Assembly: GCA_024642665.1 (NCBI GenBank)
Contig: JAHEAR010000014.1
Span: 1-64,000 of the forward strand
Length of the DNA: 64,000 nt
Direction of reading: 5' to 3'
DNA from: Bacteroidota bacterium
Lineage (GTDB): Bacteria > Bacteroidota > Bacteroidia > Chitinophagales > Saprospiraceae
A model generated the notes under the pieces. It worked only from the letters and a program-made list of their open reading frames with translations. It was not told the origin of the DNA and did not search any database. Made by a program: the position numbers and the translations under genes. Shown here piece after piece: positions 20,963 to 31,110 of this stretch (its first letter is position 1; each line of letters starts with the position of its first letter).

Positions 20963-22894
20963 TTATGGAGCCAGTTTTATGATTTTGTGCGATGTAGCGC
21001 TTGTTCCACAACGTACCTGAATCGTATAGACGCCGGCGGTCATTGATTGATTCAGGTCGATAGTAAGAATAGCTTTATCTCCATCGATAGTGAATTCATT
21101 TGATTGAATATGTCTTCCATACATATCGAAAATGTCCAAATGACAGAAACGATTTTGCTGTGCAATGGACTCAAAGGCGATATGGATGTTTTCCGTTGCC
21201 GGGTTTGGATATAGCGTGAAATCTATTTGCTCAGGTGTAGCAGTCGCAATTGAAGTGATTATTTCGTGCGCGATGAAGACACTATCCTGCATCAGATGGA
21301 TACCCGTATTTCTTCGAATAATTTCTGAAAGGAGCGTGTTCTTAATCTCTTCGACCTGGTCAGGACTGAAATCCGCATCAACTTCGTAATAGAAACGATC
21401 GCCATCCCGAAGAGACATAAACTGCTGTTTGATAATGGTCATGGCTGTCTGACCAAATAAAGCAGCATCCATATGATTTTCTGCCAGCATCCCGACCCAA
21501 GGATCAAGCTGATCAATGCTGCCATACACATCTTTTAATTGTTGGTTCATTTGCTCATTAGCAGAAAGCTCATCAAAAGAGGACAATTGTTCCAGCCCAA
21601 AATAACTTCTGATCGTATTATAATCTGCTAAACCGCGATCTCTTCCTCTATTGATATTTAATGAAACCAGGTCTAGTCCTCCTTCGCCCGGTTCACCAAA
21701 TAGAAAATTTCTCAGCACATCCACTACCTGACAATCGAAATCCTGCTCGATCACCGTAGCCATACCAATCAGGTAGGGTTCTATACCCCCAACACTTTGA
21801 ATCGCAGCAGGATTGAAGAATGCATCTTTTAAACTGATATTGCCTTCCTCAACACAAGCTCCATCATCATTCATTCTGACCAGTGTATCTCCAATAGTAG
21901 TATGTCCATACCGGTAAGCAGCAGTGGAAAAAATATTCATGATACCCGGTTGAACGGAGGAATGGTACCCTTGATAATGATCAACCTCGATACCCAAAGC
22001 AGGAAGCCATTCCTGATATACGATCGCCTCAATGAGTGCCCCAACTATTTTACGCGCTCTTTGGTATAATTTTTCATCGCTCCACCCGGGATTTTCTGCC
22101 CGTAAATTGTCGCATAGTCGATTGTGTTCGCGGACAAATATGGTATGGATGGAAGTTAGAAATGAGTTTTCATTGGCACGGACATCTCCGGCTACAAAAT
22201 AGCGTTTAACGAATGGGAAAGGCATCGCCATAACAGGAGCATTTGGGTCGATTTGATCTGAAAATTCCCCACTCATGGTATTGAAAGGTAAAAGATTGCC
22301 TTGCGAAGTTCTCAACTTTCCATGTTGATAAGTCCTTAACCATGAAGCTCGCTGCACATCAGAGCCATAGACCGTGGACGCATCAATAAAGGCAGAAATG
22401 GCATTGATGTGAACTCTTGGATTGTCGGGGTCCGTTCCGGTACTTATGTCATACGCGGAACGATGCATTGGAATCACTACATCTCCACTACCAAAAGGAT
22501 CAAAGTAGGCATCCAGTACAGGGACCGCGATATCAAAACGTTCATCAGGATTGTCCGGAGAGAATGTGATGTCATGATCAATAAACTGACCCCAGGCCCA
22601 GGTGTATGCACTCAGGCCCAGGGGGTCATTGGCTTCACTATGCTGCGCAAAAATTTCATTACTGATGACTCTTGGATTTGGCCTTGCGGGTCCTGCAGGG
22701 GTAGAAATGCTATCTGCATAAGCAAGCGTTGTACGGATGATGACATTGGATCCTGCTGATCCCCACGTCGGATTTTCCAGATTGTTAAAAATGCCATTTA
22801 TAGTTCTGTTGTTTTGGGCGAATATGAATGACACACTGAGCAATGTAAGGATTGCGACTAAATTTATTTTTCGGATTTGTATATAAGAAGCCAT
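20963..22894 (-). CDS. Animal-type haem peroxidase with T9SS sorting domain
   Basis: A 643-residue secreted protein of the peroxidase-cyclooxygenase (peroxinectin-like) superfamily. A signal peptide ends near residue 27 (IFAQ). The distal histidine is His107 in WGQFIDHDIT, followed by a calcium-site region. The proximal histidine is in TAAYRYGHTTIG near residue 330, and LVSLNINRGRDRGLADYN contains the conserved arginine-rich helix. The last 80 residues (FTLYPNPATENIHI onward) are a T9SS type A sorting domain. It probably oxidises halides or aromatics outside the cell using hydrogen peroxide. No metazoan-like domain is missing. Confidence 0.92.
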   Translation of the reverse strand: MASYIQIRKINLVAILTLLSVSFIFAQNNRTINGIFNNLENPTWGSAGSNVIIRTTLAYADSISTPAGPARPNPRVISNEIFAQHSEANDPLGLSAYTWAWGQFIDHDITFSPDNPDERFDIAVPVLDAYFDPFGSGDVVIPMHRSAYDISTGTDPDNPRVHINAISAFIDASTVYGSDVQRASWLRTYQHGKLRTSQGNLLPFNTMSGEFSDQIDPNAPVMAMPFPFVKRYFVAGDVRANENSFLTSIHTIFVREHNRLCDNLRAENPGWSDEKLYQRARKIVGALIEAIVYQEWLPALGIEVDHYQGYHSSVQPGIMNIFSTAAYRYGHTTIGDTLVRMNDDGACVEEGNISLKDAFFNPAAIQSVGGIEPYLIGMATVIEQDFDCQVVDVLRNFLFGEPGEGGLDLVSLNINRGRDRGLADYNTIRSYFGLEQLSSFDELSANEQMNQQLKDVYGSIDQLDPWVGMLAENHMDAALFGQTAMTIIKQQFMSLRDGDRFYYEVDADFSPDQVEEIKNTLLSEIIRRNTGIHLMQDSVFIAHEIITSIATATPEQIDFTLYPNPATENIHIAFESIAQQNRFCHLDIFDMYGRHIQSNEFTIDGDKAILTIDLNQSMTAGVYTIQVRCGTSATSHKIIKLAP

Positions 22895-23236
22895 ATAATC
22901 AGGTTTTATAACTTTTTTTACGATAAAATAAAAAGAGACCCTTGGGTTTCTTTTGCAACGTGTAGTGTGAACTTTAATCTCAGGAGGGCCAATTGATTTA
23001 TTCCGTTTCCAGATCTTCCCGTTAAGTAATAAATCAGTTACAAATGAAGGAGAATAATAGCGATTATTTTATGCTTTATAACATCGTTAAAAGTTGTTGT
23101 AAAACATCTTTTACAAGATCCGTGAGATATTTTTTTGAAAATAGTATATCAGATAACTTCAACTAAATCCTCATCATAAGCTGCTGATATGATCAAAACC
23201 GCGTAAAAACTTAATTTACCATGCAATTCAAGTCCT
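22895..23236. other. Divergent intergenic region with operator-like palindrome
   Basis: This 342-base AT-rich region separates the haem peroxidase (minus) from the GNAT-MFS pair (plus). It contains a perfect inverted repeat, TTGTAAAA-CATC-TTTTACAA, at 23097-23116 that could be an operator or a hairpin. No ORF or clear RNA gene is visible. Confidence 0.55.
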
Positions 23237-23752
23237 ATGACAACTATCGTTCGTGCCCAAAAAGAAGAATATACCCTGTTGGCGGAAATCGGTGTTCCGT
23301 CCTTTCTGACAGCCCATAGGCACAGTGCAACACCGGAAGTGGTCGACGCTTATTTGAAGGAGAAGTACAGCACAGATGCTTTCAGGAAGGAATTGGCAGA
23401 TATTCGGAACATCTATCACATGATCTACTACGACAATACGCCGGTTGGTTATTCGAAGATTATCCTTGATGCGGCACATCCCGATATTGAAAAACCAAAT
23501 GTCACGAAACTCGAAAGGCTTTATGTCTTAAAGGAGTTTTTTGGGAAGCACCTGGGAGCGCAACTTGTTCAATTTAATATTGACCTGGCGAAAGCCAATG
23601 GGCAGGAAGGTATGTGGCTGCATGTATGGATTGAAAATGCCAGGGCTGTTGCTTTCTATAAAAAGATGGGGTTTCAAATTATTGGTGCATATAATTTTCT
23701 TCTCTCCGGAAATCATTATAATCCAAATCATCATATGTATCTCGAATTTTGA
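23237..23752 (+). CDS. GNAT-family N-acetyltransferase
   Basis: A 171-residue acetyltransferase with the standard GNAT core. The strand LERLYVLKEFFGKHLGAQL carries the pyrophosphate-binding loop (variant of Q/RxxGxG, FGKHLGAQL), and the C-terminal VWIENARAVAFYKKMGF is the hallmark beta5-alpha4 segment. The closest known group is the phosphinothricin/spermidine-type acetyltransferases; the substrate is unknown. It ends in a TTGA overlap with the following MFS gene, so the two are translationally coupled. An ATG at 23221 is out of frame. Confidence 0.88.
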   Translation: MTTIVRAQKEEYTLLAEIGVPSFLTAHRHSATPEVVDAYLKEKYSTDAFRKELADIRNIYHMIYYDNTPVGYSKIILDAAHPDIEKPNVTKLERLYVLKEFFGKHLGAQLVQFNIDLAKANGQEGMWLHVWIENARAVAFYKKMGFQIIGAYNFLLSGNHYNPNHHMYLEF

Positions 23753-25017
23753 AAGTTGATCCTAAATCTAAAGTCAAACTTGGTTTGAGAGAAAACTGGA
23801 AACAGTTTACTTTGCTGGTAGTGATCAATGCTTTTGTTGGTGGCATGGTGGGTCTGGAGCGAACAGTACTTCCGATTATGGCTGAAGAAGAATTTGCTGT
23901 TGCAGTCAAAACAGCTATTCTTTCCTTTATTATTGTTTTTGGTATAATTAAAGCAATAACCAATTATTATACCGGGGCATTGGCAAATAGGTTTGGTAGG
24001 AAGAAATTATTAATAGCGGGATGGATTTTTGGTATCCCGGTTCCTCTTCTTTTGATGTTTGCTCCATCCTGGGAATGGATTATTCTGGCAAATGTATTTC
24101 TAGGGATCAACCAGGGACTGGCCTGGAGTAGCACCGTGATGATGAAGATTGATCTTGTAGGAGAAAAACAAAGAGGATTTGCGATGGGGTTGAATGAATT
24201 TTCAGGCTACATAGCTTTGGCGGTTGTAGCTTTTTTGACGGGTTGGATCGCAAGCGAATTTGGGGTTCGCCCTTATCCTTTCTACCTGGGTATAGGCTTT
24301 GTAGCCATAGGATTATTTGGAAGTATTTATTTTATCAAAGACACGACAGCCTATGTGGTGGAAGAAATTAAGTCAAGTAAAATTGCAGTATCAAAAAATA
24401 TATTTTGGGATACTACCTGGAAAGATAATAATCTTGGGGCAGTGTCACAGGCTGGGTTAATTAACAATCTCAATGATGGCATGGTCTGGGGGGTTTTGCC
24501 ACTTCTCTTGTTATCAAAACAGTTTTCTATTCGTGAAATAGCCATCATTGTAGCTATATATCCTGCAGTATGGGGAATAGTTCAGCTTTTTACCGGAAAG
24601 ATGGCAGATCATTTATGTAAAAAAGATATGCTTTATGTTGGCATGTTGATTCAAGGGGTTACACTTTTAGTACTTCCTTTTGCTCACACCATGGTCCAAT
24701 TCATATTTTTAAGCCTATTGCTTGGTCTTGGCACGGCCATGGTGTATCCAACATTTCTGGCTACCATCGCAGAAAATACCAATCCGAAAGATAGGGCAGA
24801 AAGCATTGGCGTCTTCAGATTATGGAGAGATTTAGGGTATGCTATTGGCGCTATATTAACCGGCATAATTGCCGATCTGATCAATATCGAAACGGCAATA
24901 TTATTTATTGGGGTAGTGACTATGATCTCTGCTTTGATCATTCAGTTTAGAATGAAATGCCACCCAACATTAACGCGTAAAGTTTGGGAATGGATTACTT
25001 TCAGAAAAAGCCTGTAA
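23749..25017 (+). CDS. Major facilitator superfamily transporter
   Basis: A 422-residue transporter with about 12 hydrophobic segments. The MFS motif A appears between helices 2 and 3 as GALANRFGRKKLLIAG, with a degenerate copy in the second half (TGKMADHLCKKDML). The only start in reach is TTG at 23749, overlapping the GNAT stop; the next ATG would delete the first helix. No substrate motif is recognised. Coupling to an acetyltransferase hints at a modify-and-export pair, as seen with small-molecule resistance, but this is inference. Confidence 0.88.
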   Translation: MKVDPKSKVKLGLRENWKQFTLLVVINAFVGGMVGLERTVLPIMAEEEFAVAVKTAILSFIIVFGIIKAITNYYTGALANRFGRKKLLIAGWIFGIPVPLLLMFAPSWEWIILANVFLGINQGLAWSSTVMMKIDLVGEKQRGFAMGLNEFSGYIALAVVAFLTGWIASEFGVRPYPFYLGIGFVAIGLFGSIYFIKDTTAYVVEEIKSSKIAVSKNIFWDTTWKDNNLGAVSQAGLINNLNDGMVWGVLPLLLLSKQFSIREIAIIVAIYPAVWGIVQLFTGKMADHLCKKDMLYVGMLIQGVTLLVLPFAHTMVQFIFLSLLLGLGTAMVYPTFLATIAENTNPKDRAESIGVFRLWRDLGYAIGAILTGIIADLINIETAILFIGVVTMISALIIQFRMKCHPTLTRKVWEWITFRKSL

Positions 25018-25043
25018 GAAAAACTACTGATCGGTATAGTAGA

Positions 25044-26459
25044 TTATATTTTGATAAATACCAATTGCCATTCCTCTCCATCACAAAGCGTAATATGCAT
25101 GATATACATGCCTGCCGATAGCCTGCCTATGTCAAGTGTATTTGTACTTGAACCCTTTGTGATCAGGTTTCCCTGTAGGTTAAATAATCTAATAATGTTT
25201 ACTTTTTCATGAGGTAGATTAATGGATATATGATCAGTTGCGGGATTTGGAAACACCTTCATCTGGTGGTTCAAAACAGGCTGTATTGAAGTGATCGTTT
25301 GATACTCATAAGCCCCCGCATCAATTTTTCCATGATGAATCATTCTGTCCTCAAAACTCAACGGATGTTTATAGACTTTGTCGGGAACGAGTGAATAGCC
25401 ATTTGTCGAGGTCAGCACTTTACCCGAATCAATAGCAGGTGATAAGCTATTGATGTTGTAATCATAATTAGGTTCGTCTGTAAAATCCATATTTGCAATG
25501 ACCGGATCAATGATATTGCCGCCGGTGGCTGTTGCACTTCCTTTGATGGGCGTTCCGGTGCCGGTAAAAATATTGTTTTGCACTTCCGCTACTTCTGTGC
25601 CATCCTGGATATCTACAAAAATACATGATGCCACTCGTTTGTTGACCATGGTGTTGTTAACGACATACAACGTTGATGTAGAATTGCTCAGGCCCTCTTT
25701 TCCATAACCAATCAGTGTATTGTTTTCAGCATTGGGACCTTGCATCAGCAGATTTCCCATCATGATAGTAAAACCACCATTGGACAGATCAATCAGTCGA
25801 CTGGAATATCCGGTTGCTTCATCCATGATCCGATTGTAATAGATATAATTTTCATTGGCACGGGATTTCAGATTATGGCCAACTTTGGCATGGTGAGAAT
25901 AGTTATACCGAAACGTAAGGGAATTGACATGACCGATATACAGGTTATGGGAAAAGCCATCCCCAAAACCATTGTTGGCAAATTCTGAAAACTCAATCAG
26001 GATGTCACCGGCGAAAGGATTGCTGGTCAAAATGCCATTTTCGTTGTCATGAAAAAAGCAGTATCGCACGGTCATGCCTGTGCCATCCAGCCGGATGCCG
26101 GCACCATTGTGATCCGGTACTACAGCCCCTGAAAACTCTATATGGTCTACTGTAATATTATCTCCGGCAAATACCCAAATTCCTTTTCCCAGAATATATT
26201 TTCCATCGGCCACGAGATGAGGATTTCCGTTTACACCCCTGATGAGTAGGTTGTCCGCTTGCCATACGGCCAGAGCTGCTATACCGGTGTATGTTTCTCC
26301 GTCGATGTCAATTGTGTCTCCTTCTGAAATTACACCGGCCAGATAGAGGGCATTGGGGGTGCTGTATTGTTTTGTTGAACCGACAGAAAAAATCGTTGCA
26401 TGGGCGCCAAGCGCCATCCCTGTGCAACAGAGCATGATCAGAATCTTCGTTTTCACCAT
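25044..26459 (-). CDS. Secreted right-handed beta-helix protein with T9SS sorting domain
   Basis: A 471-residue protein with a signal peptide (about 1-22, GAHA). Residues about 60-350 form a right-handed parallel beta-helix, with coils such as GDNITVDHIEFSGA, VRYCFFHDNENG, FRYNYSHHAK and LYVVNNTMVNKR. Such folds serve as polysaccharide lyases, mannuronan epimerases or adhesins; I see no diagnostic catalytic residues. The C-terminal 75 residues (MKVFPNPATDHISI onward) are a T9SS sorting domain. The upstream esterase gene ends 8 bases before its start, so the two form an operon that may process the same surface or food polysaccharide. Confidence 0.87.
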   Translation of the reverse strand: MVKTKILIMLCCTGMALGAHATIFSVGSTKQYSTPNALYLAGVISEGDTIDIDGETYTGIAALAVWQADNLLIRGVNGNPHLVADGKYILGKGIWVFAGDNITVDHIEFSGAVVPDHNGAGIRLDGTGMTVRYCFFHDNENGILTSNPFAGDILIEFSEFANNGFGDGFSHNLYIGHVNSLTFRYNYSHHAKVGHNLKSRANENYIYYNRIMDEATGYSSRLIDLSNGGFTIMMGNLLMQGPNAENNTLIGYGKEGLSNSTSTLYVVNNTMVNKRVASCIFVDIQDGTEVAEVQNNIFTGTGTPIKGSATATGGNIIDPVIANMDFTDEPNYDYNINSLSPAIDSGKVLTSTNGYSLVPDKVYKHPLSFEDRMIHHGKIDAGAYEYQTITSIQPVLNHQMKVFPNPATDHISINLPHEKVNIIRLFNLQGNLITKGSSTNTLDIGRLSAGMYIMHITLCDGEEWQLVFIKI

Positions 26460-26467
26460 GGTCGCTT

Positions 26468-27682
26468 TTAATTATTCTTCAATGCTTCAAATTTTTCTCT
26501 GGAGAATTCATTTTCTTTAAGTGACAGGGCTTTTTCAAACGACAGCATAGCATTCTTTTTATCACCTATAGACACGTAATAATCGCCCAGCGAATCGTAC
26601 ACATTAAAACTATTGGGATAATTTTTGACATTCATTTTGAAAAAGTATTCAGCTTGTTTTGAGTTTTCATTTCGCATCGCCGCATAGCCAATACTGTTGA
26701 TGAGCATTTCGGATGGCACGATAGTGTAGCCCATTTTATTCGAAACCATAGCATAGTGTGTTTCAATTCTATGTGCAAGTTTCAAGGTTGTATCATTCAA
26801 TTCAAGCCCATTCATATCCAGCGCATAAAAACTAAAAATAAATCTAAGGGCATCATACTCGGTGATCAGGGGCACAGAACTGTGATCATCATTTTCATAA
26901 TATTTGGAATCGTAGGCTAATCCATTTTTCTTGTTTTTATTCAGGAGATCATTCAGGTCAAAGATCGAACGCATATGATTTGTATCCTCCGTGGTATCTT
27001 TTTTTAATTTATTTATCGTCATATCAGCAGGCATCGTATTGGCGATACCGAGATATAAGGATTTGCCTGAAAAATCTTTTTCCTTAAGGATGTGGCTTGC
27101 TTCATTTAGCAATTTCCTGTGATCCCACCACATACTCGGATCTATGGCGATATACGCGTTGAACAAATCGGTATGGTGGAGTAGGGTATACATCGCTGTC
27201 AGGCCACCTAAGGAATGACCGATGAGCATGCGATACGGTTGCGTGGGATAGTTGGCTTCTATATACGGCATTAGTTCTTTTTCCATATAGGAGATGAACT
27301 TTTCTCCACCGCCGGAATTTTGTGAGAGGGCTCCTTCATGGATAGCGGTAGGGGTCAGATCTCTTGTCCGATCAGTATTTTGAATGCCTACGACGATCAT
27401 TTCGGGGCATAGGGTATTACCATTAGTGGTGCTCAGCTGATTAATCATGCCGACGACGGAAAGGAAATGCCCCGGGCCGTCTAATAAGTATACCACCGGA
27501 TAGTTTTGTTTTGAGAAAATATTCTGGTCCCCTCCGTTGGGTACATATACCCAGACTTTGCGTTGCTCGCCCAGAATTTCTGATTGCAGGCTGTCAACAG
27601 TACCTATGACAATACTATTGCTTGTCTGGCATTGAGTGGAATAGAAGGTGAGGATAAAAGATACTATAAAGGTGTAACGCAT
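26468..27682 (-). CDS. Exported esterase (enterochelin-esterase-like) with C-terminal TPR
   Basis: A 404-residue protein with a signal peptide (1-18, STQC). An alpha/beta hydrolase domain of the putative esterase/Fes-IroE family contains YPVVYLLDGPGHF and the nucleophile elbow GHSLGG with Ser157. A conserved histidine lies in ENDDHSSVP near residue 262. The C-terminal 90 residues form two or three TPR-like helices (YDSLGDYYVSIGDKKNAML). It may hydrolyse siderophore or carbohydrate esters in the periplasm. It is the first gene of a two-gene operon with the beta-helix protein, 8 bases apart. Confidence 0.83.
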   Translation of the reverse strand: MRYTFIVSFILTFYSTQCQTSNSIVIGTVDSLQSEILGEQRKVWVYVPNGGDQNIFSKQNYPVVYLLDGPGHFLSVVGMINQLSTTNGNTLCPEMIVVGIQNTDRTRDLTPTAIHEGALSQNSGGGEKFISYMEKELMPYIEANYPTQPYRMLIGHSLGGLTAMYTLLHHTDLFNAYIAIDPSMWWDHRKLLNEASHILKEKDFSGKSLYLGIANTMPADMTINKLKKDTTEDTNHMRSIFDLNDLLNKNKKNGLAYDSKYYENDDHSSVPLITEYDALRFIFSFYALDMNGLELNDTTLKLAHRIETHYAMVSNKMGYTIVPSEMLINSIGYAAMRNENSKQAEYFFKMNVKNYPNSFNVYDSLGDYYVSIGDKKNAMLSFEKALSLKENEFSREKFEALKNN

Positions 27683-27990
27683 GAAATTGAATATTTAGGG
27701 TTTAACTAGTGCTGATAAGACTATTAAAGATTAACGTCTGAAAAGGTAAGTATGTATCTGTAAAATTCCCATAAAAAATAAACTAAAATTATTTGCTATC
27801 AAAGCGGGATACCTCAATCCTCCATTGGCAAACACTTCGAAAATAAGGAAAACGGGTTCAAAGTGTTTAGGTAATTATTTAAAGAAAATCAATATCATTT
27901 TCTCGCAATTCCGCTGATCGGGAGCAAAGAAAATTAAATGAACAACGAAAATTACTCACTCACTACTGACCACTCCCCTCTTACCATTCA
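27683..27990. other. Gene-free region with short-period tract
   Basis: This 308-base stretch lies between the 5' end of the esterase gene (leftward) and the 3' end of the RND gene (leftward). It should hold the esterase operon promoter. From about 27957 to 28010, across the RND stop, it contains an ACTCACTCACTACTGACC-type tract of 5-8 base units. No ORF, RNA gene or clear promoter was found in the rest. Confidence 0.55.
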
Positions 27991-30900
27991 CTACTCCCCA
28001 CTCCCCACCGCCGGTGGAATCAACATATACAACAACGGCGTCACAATGCGGCTTAATAGCGTTGAACTAATCAATCCACCAATCAATACTAATGCTAATG
28101 GTGATATCAGTGGTGAATTTTCAAGCACCAGTGGAATCATACCTCCGATTGCAGTCATCGAGGTGAGCAGGATAGGAAGAAATCTTGTTTCTGCACCGTT
28201 TAAGACGGCTTCCTTTAAGGCCATCCCTTTTTCACGCAACTGATTTGTATAGTCCACAAGCAGTATTGAGTTTTTGATTTCAATACCCATCAAAGCAATA
28301 ATACCAATGGTCGCTACGAAGGAAAGCGTCTCTCCACCGAGATATAGAATACCCAATGCACCAACAATGCCAAGAGGTACTACCGAAAGAACAATTAGGG
28401 TGCTTTTAAACGTCCTGAATTCTAAGACCAGCACGGCAAATAAACCAAAGACGGTAAACAGGATAATACTACCCATGCCTCCAAATGATTCTTCGCGTGT
28501 TTCTTTCTCTCCTGCGGCAACAAAATGATAGCCGGAAGGCAATTTAACATCAGTGAGTTTCTCTTCTATCTCGTCAAACATGGCAATGGTGTTATATCCG
28601 GTTTGTACAAAACTTGTGACATTCGTATAGCGCTCTTTATTGTAGTGTCTGATGACATTCGGTGATTCACCCGGAACAATTTCAGCGATCTGTGAGAGCG
28701 GTATCAGTGCCCCTGAAAGTGAGGACACATACATTTTATTGAATACATCAAGGGCATGATCTTCATCAAAATCCTGAACTGTCATCTGAATCTGATACTC
28801 GTCTCCATTGGCCTTTCTAATTGTTTGATTGGGAAGACCTGCTATGCTTAAGCGAACCGTTCTTGCTATTTCAGATGGAAGTATGCCCAATGCACCAGCC
28901 TTCTCTTTGTCGATGACAATATTTAAGTCTGTTTTAGGTAGACTCAAATCATTGCCTACATACATAGTTCCCGGAGTATTCTTAATGACATCCTCCAGCA
29001 CGGTACTATACTTGGTCAGTGTGTCCAGATGATTTCCAACCAACCTGAATTCAATAGGGGCAGGTACGGGCGGTCCTTGCTGGAATTGTTTTACCTCCAC
29101 TTTGGCGCCAGGAATTTTATTATATCGAATGCGCAGTGAATCAGTCATTGCCACAATTTCAGGTACATGAAAATCCGGATTGGTTTGAACAAATAATTCA
29201 GCATAGTGCGGTGTGAAATCCTGTTGGAAAACATTGTAATAAACCCGTGGATTTCCTTTGCCAATATTCGTACTCACACTTTCGACATCTTCCAATTGCA
29301 ACAAATCCTGCTCTACAATTCGGGCGATGCGATTTGTTTCTTTTAAGCTCGTGCCGGGAGGCGTTTTGATCTGCACATTGAACATGGGTTTTTCGGAAAC
29401 AGGAAACAAACTAAAACCAATCAAAGGAACCAACCCCAGGCTACTGATAAAAATAGCAGCCGTAATACTAAGTGCAGCAATCGGATGTCCCAATGCCCAA
29501 TTGAGTATCCTTTGGTAAGGCGCGTTGATATATTTTTTAAATCCCCGGAAGAAAATATTGCCTTCAGACTTTGTATGATTCTTTAATAATATACTCGCAA
29601 GGAAAGGAATGATTGTCAGCGATACCAGCAGTGATGCGATGACCGTCAACAAGACAGCCATAGGCAATGGTCGGATAAACTCTCCCGATCCTTCCGGCAG
29701 AAAAACCAAAGGCAGAAAGGCTAATAAAAGCGTCACTGTACAACCCACTACAGCAACAGCAATTTGTTTTGTTGCTTTAATCGCTGCATCTACCCGATTA
29801 TATCCCATCCGCATAAAGCGTTCGATATTCTCTACGATGACAATCGAATCATCCACCAGCAAACCAAGAGCAATCACTAATCCAACAATACTTAATTGAT
29901 TGAGTGTATAACCGGTATAATTGAGAAAAGCCAAACCTATTGCCAGGGAAAGCGGAATACTTATCATAACAATCAATGCAGCGCGAATGCCCAGTGGAAG
30001 GAGCGTTAGCAAAACCAATGAAACTGCTATCGCAAAATCAATCCCTAAACCATAGAGTCTGCGGCGCACATTTTTTTCCTGATCAAAACTTGTTTCCATT
30101 TTGATGTGTGGTGGCAAAGTTGCTTCAAACTCATCCAGCGATTTTTGTATGGCAATCCTGTTCTGGACGATATTTTTCCTGTCCTTCAATGCAGTGACAA
30201 CCCATAGGGCAGGCATCCCATTGAATCGTGCGATATGTGTGTCTTCAGCTTTCCCCAATCGGATCAACGCAATATCTTTTAAATGCACCACATTTCCTTC
30301 TGGGGTAGTTTTGATGACAATACTTCGGATATCATCCAGTGTACTGAGTTCACTATTGGTTTTAATATTGAATCGCCTTTTGCCAAGGTCCACACTCCCA
30401 CCCGGAATATTGACATTGTTGGCCTGAATCATATTGATCACCTGATTGAGACCTATGCCATAAGCAGCCATTCGATCCAACTGTAAAGCAATATCAATTT
30501 CTTCTGTTGGCTCTGCCTGAATTTCTACCCATTTGATATCCCGATTTCTTTCAATTAATTTTTCGAGTTCTTCTGCTTTGTCTTGTAATTCCTGCGGAGT
30601 AGCGGTGGAGGATACCAAAGCAGTTTGCAAAATCGCGACATCCGAAGAAGCTGCTCGAATGACATCGAGCACTACTATTCCGGCGGGGAGACTTGATCTG
30701 ATTTTATTGACTTCGCGAATGACGTCGTTGTTTTTTCCGTCAACATCAACACCGTAGTTAAATTCAAGATTGATCAGCATCAATCCATCATTACAATTCG
30801 TGACCATTTTTTTGATATCATCCAGTTTGTACAGCACATCTTCAATAGGTTCGGCGACCAACTGTTCCATATCAGCAGGGCTCGTCCCGGGATATACAGC

Positions 30901-31044
30901 GAGGATAATAAAAATGGGTGCACCAAACGGAGGATCCTCTCCTCTGGGCATATTGATCAGCGCATTGACGCCCATGATCAGGGCCAGCACGAACAGAATA
31001 ATCGTGAACTGATAATTCTTGACAGAAAATGAGGTCAGTGACAT
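27991..31044 (-). CDS. RND efflux transporter (AcrB/MexB family inner-membrane pump)
   Basis: A 1017-residue proton-driven pump with the standard RND topology: helix 1, a large periplasmic loop, helices 2-7, a second loop and helices 8-12. The proton-relay aspartates are in GLLVDDSIVIVENIERF near residue 400. Other family segments are ALIVMISIPLSLAIGLAF and the C-terminal GIEIKNSILLVDYTNQLRE. It is the third structural gene of an operon with TolC, MFP and TetR genes on the minus strand, giving a complete tripartite exporter. Substrate is unknown; the CusA heavy-metal methionine cluster is not evident, so a drug or lipid pump is likelier. Confidence 0.95.
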   Translation of the reverse strand: MSLTSFSVKNYQFTIILFVLALIMGVNALINMPRGEDPPFGAPIFIILAVYPGTSPADMEQLVAEPIEDVLYKLDDIKKMVTNCNDGLMLINLEFNYGVDVDGKNNDVIREVNKIRSSLPAGIVVLDVIRAASSDVAILQTALVSSTATPQELQDKAEELEKLIERNRDIKWVEIQAEPTEEIDIALQLDRMAAYGIGLNQVINMIQANNVNIPGGSVDLGKRRFNIKTNSELSTLDDIRSIVIKTTPEGNVVHLKDIALIRLGKAEDTHIARFNGMPALWVVTALKDRKNIVQNRIAIQKSLDEFEATLPPHIKMETSFDQEKNVRRRLYGLGIDFAIAVSLVLLTLLPLGIRAALIVMISIPLSLAIGLAFLNYTGYTLNQLSIVGLVIALGLLVDDSIVIVENIERFMRMGYNRVDAAIKATKQIAVAVVGCTVTLLLAFLPLVFLPEGSGEFIRPLPMAVLLTVIASLLVSLTIIPFLASILLKNHTKSEGNIFFRGFKKYINAPYQRILNWALGHPIAALSITAAIFISSLGLVPLIGFSLFPVSEKPMFNVQIKTPPGTSLKETNRIARIVEQDLLQLEDVESVSTNIGKGNPRVYYNVFQQDFTPHYAELFVQTNPDFHVPEIVAMTDSLRIRYNKIPGAKVEVKQFQQGPPVPAPIEFRLVGNHLDTLTKYSTVLEDVIKNTPGTMYVGNDLSLPKTDLNIVIDKEKAGALGILPSEIARTVRLSIAGLPNQTIRKANGDEYQIQMTVQDFDEDHALDVFNKMYVSSLSGALIPLSQIAEIVPGESPNVIRHYNKERYTNVTSFVQTGYNTIAMFDEIEEKLTDVKLPSGYHFVAAGEKETREESFGGMGSIILFTVFGLFAVLVLEFRTFKSTLIVLSVVPLGIVGALGILYLGGETLSFVATIGIIALMGIEIKNSILLVDYTNQLREKGMALKEAVLNGAETRFLPILLTSMTAIGGMIPLVLENSPLISPLALVLIGGLISSTLLSRIVTPLLYMLIPPAVGSGE

Positions 31045-31110
31045 GGTATTTGGATTGATGTGATAATGGGTATGGCTTAGTATGTGATGTTGTTAGTAAT
31101 AGATGTAGTA

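Noticed and set aside
27938-28243. Plus-strand frame over the repeat tract and RND 3' end
   Set aside because: It is antisense to the pump gene and begins in a low-complexity tract.
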